DNA of 64,000 nucleotides from Holtermannia corniformis (lineage: Eukaryota > Basidiomycota > Tremellomycetes > Holtermanniales): the NCBI GenBank assembly GCA_001599935.1, contig BCIJ01000032.1, positions 94,962 through 158,961 on the forward strand. Direction: 5' to 3'. Below, piece after piece: positions 21,243 through 33,675 of this stretch (position 1 is the stretch's first letter; each line of letters opens with the position of its first letter). The position numbers and the translations under genes were made by a program. The notes below the pieces were generated by a model. It saw nothing but the letters and a program-made list of their open reading frames with translations. It was not told the DNA's origin and did no database searches.

Positions 21243-21567
21243 GATGCGTGAATGCGATCTCTGTGCTGGACAGACCGGTGCTGAGCTGACCGTGCACGGT
21301 TTGCCACTGACGTCATCCCACCCGTCGGTCCACCACTGTTACCCCGGATCCGCCCGGTCCCAGTCCGGGGCAACGACAGCAGCGCAACCGACGCCGCCCG
21401 ACCACGATCACTGGTAAACTTGGCGCCGCAGCCAGAGCCGAGCAGCTGACCACGTCGGGATCGACAGCTCTCGATCACTCTGCCAGCCACAAAGTATAAC
21501 CTAGCACTGCGTCAACCAGGATCATCGCTGACCACTGCGCAGTACGACGAACAACCCAATCAGCAGC
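21243..21567. promoter_or_regulatory. Divergent promoter with TGACGTCA palindrome
   Basis: The 325 bp between the I9 inhibitor and trehalose phosphorylase genes contain a perfect CRE/ATF octamer TGACGTCA at 21308-21315. Such sites bind bZIP factors (Atf1/Sko1 type) that drive stress genes in fungi. Regulation here is inferred from the site alone. Confidence 0.45.
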
Positions 21568-24486
21568 ATGACTCGTCAGCCGCCAAAGCGCAAGTTTTCA
21601 ACATCCATCCACCGCCATCCTGTCCAGCGCGGTGACATCTTCATCGGCCTAGGGCTCGAGCTCGCACCGGCCGAACCAGGTCAGCCAGGCCGCGAGCTCG
21701 AGTACACGCTCTGCCTGCACGATGGCATGGGCGTAATCGAGAGCGAGACGGCGCGCGAGATACTCCATCTCGAAGGCAAGGACGCCGCCGGGATCACGGC
21801 CGAAGCCCAAAAGCTGTCTGACATCTTGATCAACAAGATTGGTCAGGTCGCCGAGGAAAAGCATTACAAGGTCTGCGTCGTCGCGATCGCGGAACCGATC
21901 CCGCACGAGCTTCGCCACAGGACGACGTTTGCGGCCGACCTCTGGCTCAGGCTTGACAGCGTGCCGTGAGTCGTCTCAAAGGTAGATTGTGTCCGACAGG
22001 GCTTGATTTGGCCATCAGGTTCATCATCACGCCAAAGACGTCCATGTTCAAGGATCTGCCCGATCCAGACACGCAGACTGCTGCCTCGTCCGTCGTCGGC
22101 TCGGCCATTCCCTACTTGCATCCAGTGAGTCCATCGCGTAAAGACCGGTCCCTTGCTGACATGTTAGGCTACACACACGGCCACCGTCGCCACGGTCGAT
22201 GAACGCGACCATCACGTTCGCGTCGACTGCAACGAGCAAGTCCGCCTCGTCAGTCTTGAGCAGTACGAGCAAAGCACGACGCCTCAGGTGGGTAGCGTTC
22301 GCGACCTCCATGTTCAGGCTCACCTCGAACAGCTCTGGCGCCGCTTCATGGCCCTAGCCGAGCACATCCGCACAAACCAGATCACCGTCTCGTTCTTCTC
22401 CGCGACACCACAGGGTATGTCAAAGTGGAGCGTATCGAATCCGTAACTCATCGACCAGGTGGGGGTGTTGCGCTGATGCGGCACGCCTTGCTTCGGCTCT
22501 GGAAGCTCGTGGATGTCCCAGCATACTGGTAGGCCAAACTCTCCCTCCACTGCTCGACTAACGCGCCCCGAGGTACGTGCCAGAGGGCCACCCGCACGTC
22601 TTCGACATCACGAAGCGCAAGATCCACAATGTCCTTCAGGGTGTCGCCCCGCCGAGCGTCCAGCTCTCGGACAAGGACAAGGAGTACTTTGAGCTGTGGA
22701 CAAAGACCAACTGTGCGTTGCCAGGGCCTAGCAGAGCATACGCTGACACCGCGGCAGTCGACACATTCTGGGACAATGGCGCGATTGCGCGGCGCATCAT
22801 CGTCATTGACGATCCGCAAGGTGCGTGCGCCTCGTGGACAACTGCGGTCGCTGACGAATGCGCAGTGTCCCCACTCATCCCGTTGATCCGGGCGCGTCAC
22901 CCAAATGCCAAGATCATCTTCCGATCGCACATCCAGAGTACGTACATCAGCTCCTTGTTCTGACCACTTCCACTGCTAACTCCCACAACAGTCCAGTCCG
23001 ACTTGACAGACGACCCCAAGACGAGCCAGCACAACGTGTGGAACTACCTGTTTGGGTTCATCAAGGACGTCAATCTCTTCTTGGCGGTGGGTCCTTAACA
23101 AGGACAGGGACTAGGCTAAGAATTGCAGCATCCCGTGCGCTTCTTCGTGCCCAAGATCACAAGGGAGAAAACGGACTTGCCCGTGCTATACATGCCTCCA
23201 TCGACGGAGTTAGTCGTGATACGTGAGCGAACATAGCCCACTAACCGTCAACAGCCCGCTCGACGGTCTCAACAAGCCCTTTGGCACGGCCAACGTCGAA
23301 TACTACCGCACCCTCTTCGACCAGCTCTCAAGCCAGCAGGGCCATGTGCAGATCGACTGGTCCCGGGGCTACGTCTGCCAAATCGCAAGATTCGACCCGT
23401 CAAAGGGTTTGTCGCAGAGTTGCTGCACGCCATGACGCTGACCCGACGGACAGGTATCGACGATCTCCTCGCGGCGTATCTATCGTTCCGCCAGCAGTTG
23501 CTCGAGTTGCCTAACCCGCCTGTCGACGGCGGGCCTCAGCTGATCATCATGGGTCACGGTTCGGTCGATGACCCGGACGGAACCATCATCTTGTGAGTCG
23601 AGGTGACATGGCTCCTGGTCTGCTACCAACGTCGCGAATAGTGAGCAGTGCCATGATGTAAGCAGAAACCACTCTCTGGTCACGCGATTGGCAGCTGATC
23701 GATCTAGACACTTGCAAGACCAGAGTATAAGCTGATCAAGAATGACTGTGCAATCGTCCGAGCCCCGCCGGTGAGTGTTGGGGCTCTGCCTGGTGTACCT
23801 CACTGACGAGATCAGTCGGACGGCTTGCTTGGGGCCATCCTTCAGGGTGCTTGGGTTGCCACTCAGCTCTCGACGAGGTGAGCGGTACAGTGGGCAAGTG
23901 ACGTCAATAACCCACGTCCTATCAGGGAAGGGTTCGAGGTCAAGGTGACGGAAGCCGTCAACAAACGTGTACCAATCATTGCGTCTCGTGCCGGCGGTAT
24001 CCCCCTTCAGGTCAAAGACGGGTTCAACGGCTGGCTCGTCGACGTTGGTGACCGAGAGGCCGTGGCCTCAATCCTGCTCGACGTGTACACGGGCAAAAAG
24101 AAGATCCAGCGCGAGCTCACAGGTGTCGCCGCGACAAAGGCGATTGGCTCTGATCCTAACGCGGTGGCCGAAGCATTCGTGCAGACTCTTGGCGAACCGA
24201 TCCCTAGAGTGCACGATGACAAGAATGCCAGTTCAGAGGACTTTTGGAGCGTCGGCAACGCGGCCAAGTGGATGCTTTTGGTAAGTGAGAGACGTGTGAG
24301 CCACCCGATTTTTGTTGACGGTGCTAGTTTGCCTTGCTGGATGGCCGGGCACCCAGCGGAGAGAACAGGGAGTTGCTCGAGGGCATGGGCATCGGTAAAC
24401 CCCTGCCGCACGATGGTAGTGTCGAGAATGTCTGGCGCATGGTCATGCAGGAAGACGTGCTGGAAGGCGAGGGTATCATCTTGTAG
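21568..24486 (+). CDS. Trehalose phosphorylase (GT4, CCG-9-like)
   Basis: A many-exon gene. The N-terminal part (MTRQPPKRKFSTSIH...) is an alpha/beta region typical of fungal trehalose phosphorylase/synthase. Family motifs are GGGVALMRHALLRLWK, WYVPEGHPHVFDITKRKIHNVLQGV, AKIIFRSHIQ, MPPSTDPLDGLNKPFG and GYVCQIARFDPSKGIDDL. The GT4 E-x7-E motif lies in REGFEVKVTEAVNKR, next to PIIASRAGGIPLQVKDG. The enzyme reversibly splits trehalose with phosphate into glucose 1-phosphate and glucose, with retention, in the cytosol. The C terminus reads VLEGEGIIL. Introns are 45-60 nt; one (about 23878-23924) contains another TGACGTCA at 23899-23906. Confidence 0.88.
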
Positions 24487-24666
24487 ATGCTGTACGTCGT
24501 AGGACGCTCAAACAGAACTGTGATGAAATCAGGACAATACGACGTGTGCAGGGATCGACGGAACGACCGTGCGCACGCGTCGGGCATCGAAAGGACCCTG
24601 CGGTGCTCGCATCGTGTTCGGTCTCGCCTCTTGGGACTCTGAACCGTCATGCGGTCATCGTCGACC

Positions 24667-27600
24667 ATGGCACACAGGGACGTCCCGCAGATATTCAGAG
24701 GCATCACGGCCTACGTCGAGCTCTTTGTGGGTCCTCTCGAGTCTTCTAGGACGAATGATATTGCCTTGCTCAAGGTTGGTCAACCATACGAGATGGATCT
24801 CGAGCTGATCCGATTGCAGAGATTCGGAGCTACGATCTCACCGCTACACGGCGACATCAACACTACGCACATCATCTGCTCGCATCCCACTTCAACAATT
24901 GCCCTTGCTTCTGCTATCTCAACCCACTCTGCTCCCAGTGCGGCAGATCTCGTCTCGCTCTATGGCTATCAACGCGACCTACCGTTCGGCAAAGTCATCT
25001 TGCGTCGCGAGTGGGTAGACGACTGTGTTCGCGTCGGCAGGCTGCTAGATTGGCAGGAGAACTATGGCGGCTGGACGCTCTCTGCGCGTGAGGACTCTGA
25101 CGCAGAGCGGGATCGAGATCCCTACTACTACTCCCGAGAGACCAAACTGCGCAAACACCCGTCGGTACCGGTGTTAGGTGCAGACCGCCCAAGGAAGACA
25201 AGCAGCAAGGACCGCTGCGAAGATCTCAAGCGGCGTTGCCCTGGAAGCAGGCAGGATTTCAATCACCGGGAGTGGAACGACTACGCGCGCACCCGCCACT
25301 ACACACGCCGGTCCACTCCCCCATATGATCACAGCACACGTCAGTCAGAGCGTCAACCAAGGTCCCCATCCGCAACCCCGCCGCCCGACTATGCGGATCA
25401 CTCCATGCGGCCGCGCGTTGCTTCGCCCATCAGCGCGATGGTTCCAGTTCAGCTCGAGCCACCGCGCCTGCCTTCTCGCGTGCCAGCGACCATGCTCGAT
25501 GTGACTGGCTTGCCACCGCGTCCCAACCTGTGTAGCGCTGCATCAGACTCGCTCTCCATGACTTCGTCTCACAGCGAGCTTCCCGGCAAGCCAGCGCACG
25601 CGACGTCTACAAATGTCATTCTGCAACCTGCGCCCCAGCGCGCGATGAATGTGGCACACATGGCTCAGATGGCGATCGACAATGTGCCGTCTGTGCAAAC
25701 CAGCCCTCCCAACGGCGAGCTCCTCACAGTTTCAGAGCTGTGCAAACAAGACCTCGACAATCACTCGCAGAACCGATGCACCGTCCCAGAGCCAGGCTCG
25801 GCGACGTCCGTAGTAGGGGAGCACGTTGATGCGGGACCATTGCAGTCAGGACCAGCGCGCAGAGTCTCTTTCGCGAGCTCAGATAGGGTCAACCTCCGCG
25901 CTTTACCTGTCTCGACAGAACAGCCGCCCCGCCAGCCACTGCATACAACGGCGTATCCTTCGCGCTCCCAGTACAGACAGGAGAGAGCAGCAGCTTTGTT
26001 CAAGCAGAGCGTCGAGACCCATGAGACCTCGGTCACATCAAAGCCTCATGAACGACGGAGGATTACCACGCTCGGCTCTTCGAATACTGCTCTCACGCCA
26101 GTTACTCCTTTCACAGTGAGCCCGAAGCTATTCGAACTTGCTGCAGGAGCCCCGATGAGCTTCTGGATCGACGCAAAAGTTGCCAGTGCGCCGAGTCTTG
26201 CTGCGACGATCACGGTCGGTTTCCTATGTCTCTCTTAGTTATTACCGGCGCTGACATCGAGACAGTGCGTCGGAGGAGGTACGATGACGACCAAGGATTT
26301 GGCAACATACATCCTGCTCGGCCTGCCTCCCCGCGCTTCAGTAACTCTGCCCGAGGATGACCGCCTCGTGGAACTCACGGCTGAGCAGCCTGGCCGTCAT
26401 GTCCTGTCGTATCATTGGGTGATCGATAGTTTCATCGCGCAGCAGCGTTTGCCGGCGGAGGACTTTGCCCTGACTCGCGCCCCGCAGGGACCCGGCGGTC
26501 AAGTCTCTATCGCCAATCAGCCGCTACAACTGTGTCAACCCGAAGAAGATACCTTTGTCAAGGTGTTCCGGATCGCCATGGGTACCATGTGCATCGCAGA
26601 CGCCATGCAGCTCGTGTCCAATTCTGTAAGTTGTCCGATCGACTATGAATCATGACTGACCGGATCAGCTGGGCAAGTACACGGCCGCTACATTGCAAGA
26701 TTGTCAGTCGTTTTTTGGATGGTTCCCCTGCTAAACCTCGATTCAGACTACAATCGGCACAAAGTTCGCCTTGATCAAGTTGTCCAGACCAAATGCAGCG
26801 CAAAGCCGACGAAGCTGGCAAACAAGCGCAGGCCTGGCATTACGAGCAGCAGCTCTTCCGGAACGGATGACGACGATTCTGACAATGTGTCTCTTGTCAA
26901 TCCAGACCTGAAACGGTTGCATGACTACGAGCTCACCGACTTCAAGTTCAAGCTCGGCGAGAAATCATCCCGGATGATCAACGACGCCGTCGACCCTGAA
27001 CATCGGCATGATTTCAAGACGCTGCTCTGCCATCTCCATGCTCGTCAGGAACCAGGCCCGATGCGCGACTTTTTGTTGCAACTTCCAAAAGTGCGCCGCT
27101 ACGCTCATATCTGCTCCCCTTGCTGACGTAGCCGAGGGCGAAGGTAAACTGGGGTGGAAGACGTTATACTGGAGGTATCGGAGCCTCGTGCGAGAGCTTG
27201 TCGAAGACTGTAAGAAACCGCCGGGCCGGTCGTCGACAAGCATGGAGAGCTGGGATCCGCCGCCGGCAAAGCAATCGAGTACGGCGCCAGCTACGACTTC
27301 GATGGCAGCGGGAAAGACAATCAAGGGGCGCGGCTACTTTACTCGCTCGAACATGCAGACGCCTCGCGGGCCTGGCTCGCAGAGTGACGGGTCTAGTTCG
27401 GAGCAGTCGGAGCTCCAGGAGGTCAGGAAGAAGAGTATCGGCACCAGGATGGCCCGGCAGATGACGGAACGGGAAAGGGCCAATTTTTTGCTGTACGTTG
27501 CTGTGTTCTATGACAGGACCTGGAGTGCGGTGAGTCACGGGCAAGATTGATGAGCTCAAGCTAAAGCTAATCCTCCACCGAGATCGCCGCAGGCTACGTT

Positions 27601-27927
27601 GGCCAGTGCACTGCCAGCCGCCGCTCAGAGGGCTCTCTCAAGGGTTGGATCGCGCGCAACAGCTATACGCAGATCAAGATCGAAGTTGGCTTGCTCAGAG
27701 CCGACGCAGTGCGAAAGAATCAGCCTTTGAAGTGGCGTGACAACGAGCAGTGCCATGGATGCAAGGGTACGAGCGGCGACTGCGAGAGGCGTGAGAACCT
27801 ACTGCTATGCGTGGACTGTCGCCAGGAGTGGGATCAGATGGTGAACCCAAAGAGCAAGGCGAGGGCACTGCAGGAGCGGAGGGAGAAGGTGGCCGTGTGG
27901 GTCAAGCACTCTAGTACGAATGCCTGA
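24667..27927 (+). CDS. Multi-BRCT protein with Myb-like segments and a C-terminal Cys cluster
   Basis: The start is chosen at ACCATGG (24667); an in-frame ATG at 24649 is possible. The N-terminal BRCT-like domain contains RFGATISPLHGDINTTHIIC and FGKVILRREWVDDCVRVGRLLDW. A 350-residue disordered Arg/Ser/Pro region follows. A second BRCT (SFWIDAKVASAPSLAATIT joined by an intron to CVGGGTMTTKDLATYIL, then HVLSYHWVIDSFIAQQRLP) comes next. Then come three segments resembling the Rap1-type Myb fold (GKYTAATLQDYYNRHKVRLDQVV; GWKTLYWRYRSLVRELVEDC; SLKGWIARNSYTQIKIEVGLL). The end has CHGCKGTSGDCERRENLLLCVDC, a possible zinc-binding site. A telomere or DNA-damage role is plausible (Rap1-like layout) but unproven. 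Splicing around 27085-27125 is unresolved. Confidence 0.7.
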
Positions 27928-27987
27928 TTTGTGAGTATACAGTGTGAAGCAACTTGTGCAGTATGTACAAACATTGTGTGACTGGTA

Positions 27988-29205
27988 TCACTTGCCCGCC
28001 GGATAAGTGTAAAAGCCCTTGCCGCCCTTCTTGCCAACCCAGCCCGCCTCGACCATCTTGATAAGCAGGCCAGAGGGGCGATACTTGGAATCACCTGTCT
28101 CGGTGTGAAGAACGCGCTGAATAGCGAGACAGGTGTCGAGGCCGACGCTGTGGGATGAGTATAGCAAGTTTCTGACACACGCACTCACAAATCTGCGAGC
28201 TGCAGTGGCCCCATTGGATGGCCCATGCCGAGCCTGAAAGTCGTGTCGATATCCTCGGCCGTTGCAATGCCCTGTGCGGTGAGCACGCGGGGTAGCGCAG
28301 AGACAGCGCACCTTTTCCAGCGTCATGATGGCCTCGTTCAGCATTGGCATGAGGATCGCATTGGCGACAAAGCCTGGCTCATCGCGAGACGTCGTGACCT
28401 CTGCAGATTTCAGTTGGGCTATTGGCACCGTGCGCACCTTTGCCACATGCGACTGCAAACGCACGCGCGCGTTGCAGCGTTTCCTGCGAGGTTTGCAGAG
28501 CTGGAATGAGCTCTACGAGCTTCCTGCCAGCTATGAGTATATGTCGAGCTGACGCTGACCCGCTGACATTTGCGGCACCGGATTGAAGAAGTGGATTCTG
28601 TGCACTCAGCAACCGGTTGTCACCAGCCGGTAAGATAGAACGCACCCGACGACCCTAGCAGCTAGAGACTTGCCTTGCTCACTTGCTGGATCGATAGTCT
28701 TGGGGATTGCAGCTCTTGCAAGGCGCGTGAGAGAGATGGAGGATGTATTGGAGGCCAGGATGGCTGGTGGAGGGAGCAAGCTCGATAGCTGGGTGAGCAG
28801 CGGCAGCTTTATGTTCGGAATCTCCGGGATAGCCTGGTCATCCTGTTAGCGGAATAGTATCGAAGCGATTGCAACTTGCCTCTATGACAAGATCAACCGA
28901 GTTTGTCGGCTCTCCAAGCCCCTCGATAGCCGACAGGGGCTGGAGCCGCTCTCTGGCTGCCACCGCGTCGTCCTTTGACACCCTGCCTTTTTCTACATCT
29001 CGGGCTAGAAGCTTTTCATAGAATGTCAGTGATTTAGATAGCTGGGCTGGCGAGTGGTCGTAGACTAGTGTAGGTAGGCGGGCTCGTAGCGATGCGACAT
29101 AGCTGTAACGTCAGCCCTTGCCATTGGACTGAACGGCACTGACGCGATACCCAGGCCCATCTGACCACCTGCGCCAATCACTGCGATCCTCTTGATACCA
29201 CTCAT
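27988..29205 (-). CDS. 3-hydroxyacyl-CoA (3-hydroxybutyryl-CoA) dehydrogenase
   Basis: NAD-dependent oxidation of 3-hydroxyacyl-CoA to 3-ketoacyl-CoA in fatty-acid or butyrate metabolism. The N terminus [21 protein letters not shown] holds the Rossmann GxGxxG. The minus strand then gives [26 protein letters not shown]. Splicing joins [12 protein letters not shown] to [15 protein letters not shown], with the active-site His in HFFNPVP. These precede [33 protein letters not shown] and the C-terminal [19 protein letters not shown]. Length is close to the usual single-domain enzyme (about 300 residues). At least six introns. No clear mitochondrial or peroxisomal signal was seen at either end. Confidence 0.88.
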
Positions 29206-30009
29206 GTTGGTTGGTGCTGTGACTGAGCCGACGCGTTGTCCGGGTCTTGGACGGTACATGTGGGTGGCGAGGGAGCCCCGCTAAGCTGGTTGTTCGGGTT
29301 GATTGGCGGTGGTCTGGCGATTGATGCATCGCCTGGGCTGTTGACAGCCTTCTCGAGGCTCTCAGCCTCATACGTACTCCGTACATAATCTCGATCTTCA
29401 ACTTCGAAGCTCTTTGCCAGGCTTGGGGCCACCCCTTATTGCCAGCAACACCGCCTTGAGTGCCGCATACCCCTCCTAGTACTTCGCTGTCACTCTGCTA
29501 GCATGCACGTGTCAATTACCGTTAGGTAACGCAACGGCGGGTGGCCGGGCCTTTGCACGACGCTGCGGACGCGACGTTCGGATCCAGAAGTCTAGGCGAT
29601 ACAGCGGTGCAGAGCATTTTCGATACCAAGACATTGCGTGTGGCTAGTGGTTCGAGTTTCGCCATCGCGCTCGCCGAAACGTCCGTGTGCTTCTGGGAAC
29701 AAAGCGCGAACCCAAAACGTGGACGAGCGGGTGCACGAGCCAAGCCCAAGCGAATCGATTACAGCACTGCCGCTAGGAGTACAGCAGGGACTGCGAAGAG
29801 AGCTTGCAGCTCGAGATCGAATACTGGTGAGCTTTCACTGGAGCTCTTGCGCAGCTCGTCTAACGTTATCGGCAAGGCGGTCCTTTGATCGTCGCAGTTG
29901 CGGCACTTTCGAAGCCCGGTGGACGCTTGGATTCGGCGCGAGTATATCGCTACTAGCAAAGCCCACCAAGTCGTGTTCGTAGCGATCAAGTCAGGTGACT
30001 TGCCCGACA
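29206..30009. other. Divergent intergenic region, coding status open
   Basis: This 800-bp stretch lies between the dehydrogenase and the NIPA gene. A plus-strand frame (29541-29888) contains IFDTKTLRVASGSSFAIALAETSVCFWEQ and an adjoining basic part. It lacks a convincing ATG and any family match. It may be 5' leader, promoter or an unrecognised small gene. Confidence 0.4.
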
Positions 30010-32717
30010 ATGTCCTCCACCTTCTCCATGACCGCCTCGGCCTCGGCCGCCTCTTCATCTGCCAGTGCCTCCAGCGAGCAGCCAGCCGTATTCAAGATCA
30101 TTGGGATAGTGCTAGCCGTCAGCTCGGGCTTTCTCATTGGCGCCAGGTGGGTTGCCGGCGAATGTGGCACTTTTCCGCAACCGCGTTTTTGCTCACATTC
30201 GACCGTCTCTCCGTCAGTTTTGTCATCAAAAAGGTCGGCCTACTCCGCGCAACGGCTCAATCCGGCAACGCAGCAGGCGAGGGCCACGCCTACCTGAAAA
30301 ATTGGATCTGGTAAGCCGAAATCTGCTGCATACGGGCTATTTCCTCACCTTTGACCTCCTCCACATAGGTGGTCCGGCATGATCTTGATGATCGTCGGCG
30401 AGATCTGTAACTTTTGTGCATACGCCTTTTGTCCTGCAATCCTCGTAACGCCTCTGGGCGCTCTCTCGGTCGTGATATGCGCGATCCTCTCGACAATCTT
30501 CCTCAAAGAGACTTTGACCTTTTTTGTGAGAAACCATTTTTGCTCGTCGTCCCTTGCATGATAACTGATAATGCCTGCAAGGGTTGGATTGGATGTACAC
30601 TCTGTATCATGGGGTGCGTGCGACATTGCACCCTTTTCCATATTTCTCATCAGAATGCTGATCCTGACTATAGAAGTATCATCTTGGCCCTCAACGCGCC
30701 AGAGCAACCAGCCGTCACAACAATCGTCGCCTTCCAGCATCTCTTTGTATCCGTTGGCTTCCTCGTGTGGGCTGGCCTTGTCATCATAGCGAGCGCCTTC
30801 ATGATTTTTTGGGTGGCCCCACGATACGGCAAGACGTGAGCATGTCTGCTAGGGCTTTGATCGATTGCTGATGACTGTGATATAAGAAACATGCTCGTAT
30901 ATATCACCATCTGCTCTCTTATCGGTGGCCTGAGTGTGTCATGTCTGCAAGGATTGGGCGCTAGCATCTTGACGTCTATCCGCGGGGACAACCAATTCAA
31001 GGTGAACCGTCTATGATTCTCACACGTTCGGGGCTGATAGTGTAGCACTACTTTCTCTACATCACCCTGGTGTTCGTCGTGGTGACCTTGCTACTCGAGT
31101 GAGTCCATCAAGCGACAAGGCCCCCGACACTGATACAAGCCAGGATCAACTACTTGAACAAGGTGCTTGCGCCTCCGAGCCAGCCCATGCAAATGCTGAT
31201 ACGTTACAGGCTCTTGCACTGTTCAACACGTCAATGGGTGAGTCAAAACAAGTCGATGGTCCGGCAGGCCACTGACTTTTGTCAGTTTCGCCCGTATACT
31301 ATATCATGTTCACGACGGCGACCCTCGTTACGAGTTTCGTGCGTATAGCTCCAATGCTGAGGCTATGTAGCTGATTTCATGTAGATCCTGTACCGTGGCC
31401 TCAAGGCCTCGGCTGTGACGCTGATCACCATGGTGCTCGGCTTCCTGGTCACATGCCTCGGCATCACCCTTCTGCAGATGTCCAAGGTAAGTAAGATCCA
31501 GCTGCCTATCGCCGCCTCTAACACTGCCAAGGTGGACCCTACGACGCTCAAAGGACTCGACCGCCGCTCAACCATCCTCATGCAGGCGACAAAGCATCAA
31601 ACAGAGGACGCCGAGAAGGGCGAGATCACGGCCATGGAGGAACCTGGCATGGACGCCCTTCGCGGTGGATTCGGTGCTATCGGCAGCATCATTCGCGCCC
31701 GGTCCGCTAGACGGTTGTCGAACGCTAGCTCCATGTCCGGCGGTCGGCGGCGCTTCGACAGCGTCGGAGCAGGGCTGTCGACACACGGGATGGCTGATTT
31801 ACAGCGTTATCAGCGTAAGTCGACTCACCGGCAGCAACGGGCAGGCTGATAGGCCTCAGTCTCGGACAGACCGATGCCAATGCCTGAAGATGCAATGGAC
31901 AAGATCTCGATGTACTCGGCGCGGAGTCCAACCACGTACACTGCACCTGGCGGATTCCCAATGTTTGGCGGTGGCATGTCGCCGTCAACCATGGATCAAC
32001 GGCGGTCTAAGAGCCAAATCAAGGTACGTGCAGCGTCTCGCATGATCCTGCGTTTGTTAAGCAAAGTAGTTTGGCGAGGCCGACATTGTCCATCAGTATG
32101 GTTACGACGCACACGATAAACATTCAGACGCCGTGCATCATTCAACCCGGCCACATGCCTCGTTCTCCGGCCACGAAGACGACATGCGGCCTTCACCCTC
32201 ACGACAGACCTCACTCGTGCCGCCGTCCGCTCTCGCTGCGCAGGTGATGGTCGAGGAGCCGAGCGAAGGCTTTGGCAGACCGTCAACGGATCACCCTCCA
32301 ACCAGTCATGGCTATGCCGACCCGTTCGTGCGAATAACTTCGCCTCTATCGAACTCGGGCGAGCGCAGCGGTGCGCATGAGGGTACCACACTTTCACCGA
32401 GTGCGCGAACGGGCCTTGCGAGCATGTTGACGTTTGGGTCGGGACCAGACTTGGGGCTTGGCAAGCGCAAGGGATCCAAAGAGGGCGATGACATGGTGCG
32501 TGGTGGCGCGCATCGGGGCGTCAAAGATTATCCACACATCAAGACGGACTTGGAGACGGACAATGCGGAGCGCAAGGCGCTGGTATCGAGAGCAGGGTCA
32601 GAAGACGAAGACGAGGGCGACGCACAGCAACAGGGCCCATCTAGTGGAGGCAGTGAGGGCTCGGGTGGGCTGCGGCGTCTACCAAATCTGCCAATCGCGA
32701 GGGACTATGGCAATTAG
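30010..32717 (+). CDS. NIPA-type magnesium transporter
   Basis: A multi-exon gene with about ten introns of 44-65 nt. Membrane segments appear in order: [155 protein letters not shown] and [21 protein letters not shown]. This matches the NIPA (DUF803) family, which carries Mg2+ across plasma or endosomal membranes. A cytosolic C-terminal tail of about 300 residues is disordered and Ser-rich ([13 protein letters not shown]), likely for regulation. The start is at CAATGTCC (30010). Assignment is firm; ion specificity is inferred from the family. Confidence 0.9.
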
Positions 32718-32862
32718 TGTTGAGTTGTACACGGGATGCAGGGACGGCGAAGAAGATGTACAAGTCAAACGTTACATGACAGTTGTCCAGTAGTGACAGT
32801 TTTGTTTTCTTCCGCATCGGCAATGCTCGGCATGCTGAAGTTTTGATGTCCGTTTCGTGTCT

Positions 32863-33315
32863 TTACGACGGCCTGAGCCAGGCCTTTTTGACACCCATTG
32901 GGTCGACGACATCATCCGAGTGCCGCCGGACGGGTGTGTAGGGAACCTCGCTCTCCTCTTCTGCCATGGCAGACGGGCTGACGGGACCTTTGACCCAGGG
33001 TGTTGGCGGGCGCTTGTCGACCGTGCCCTGCTTGGTCGCCATGACCTCGTCCATCGAGCTGAGCGAGAACGAGACGCTCTTGCGCTTGTGCGCGGCTGGG
33101 CGTTGCGGGCGGTCTGGGGTGATGGTGATTTGCGGAATGGCCATTGGATTCGGCGAAGGCAGTGGCGAGTCGATGGGTGTCTGCGGAATGATATCCACCA
33201 TGGTCGGCCCGCGACCTAGGTGCATCCCGGACCGCAGTACGTCGGAAGCCGAGGGGAACGCAATCAGCGCGACGATGATGAACAGCGCATCAAAGAGGAG
33301 ATGAAGGATGTCCAT
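32863..33315 (-). CDS. Small single-pass membrane protein, unknown
   Basis: An intronless 150-residue reading frame. It opens with MDILHLLFDALFIIVALIAFPSA, a strong hydrophobic segment likely serving as signal anchor. A proline-rich tail follows with KRKSVSFSLSSMDEV and KRPPTPWVKGP. An overlapping plus-strand frame of similar length has no such features. It shares its 360-bp upstream region with TOF1. No family recognised. Confidence 0.5.
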   Translation of the reverse strand: MDILHLLFDALFIIVALIAFPSASDVLRSGMHLGRGPTMVDIIPQTPIDSPLPSPNPMAIPQITITPDRPQRPAAHKRKSVSFSLSSMDEVMATKQGTVDKRPPTPWVKGPVSPSAMAEEESEVPYTPVRRHSDDVVDPMGVKKAWLRPS

Positions 33316-33675
33316 TGCGATCAACGCGGTTCAATATGAGTCTGTCAGTGGCTTGCTTTGCTTGCTTGACGGTGGGAAGGTGGGATCGACGCCAAGGCTC
33401 GAGGCGTATTATAGGTGTCAGTGTGTGGCAGCATGATAGGATGCTGTGCTGCGTCAGTGTCGCAGCCTGGCCAAGGTTGTAAAGGAGTCATTAGCGCCGT
33501 GTCGAATGTGAGGGAGCCTGTCAGTACTGAGGAGACGCAGCGAAGAAAGGGAGCGCAGGGTGACAAGGGAAACCGCCACCAAGTGGAATCGGGAAAACCG
33601 CGGATCACATTTTTGCACGACGCGACTGGCTTTACGCGTCTCGTGCGGTTCATATCGTGTCGAGCGACTGGGAGC
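33316..33675. promoter_or_regulatory. Divergent promoter region
   Basis: 360 bp between the small membrane protein gene and TOF1. No specific site could be supported. Confidence 0.35.

Noticed and set aside
29638..29700. RCC1- or WD-like repeat
   Set aside because: VASGSSFAIALAET resembles an RCC1 blade only superficially; no second blade is present.
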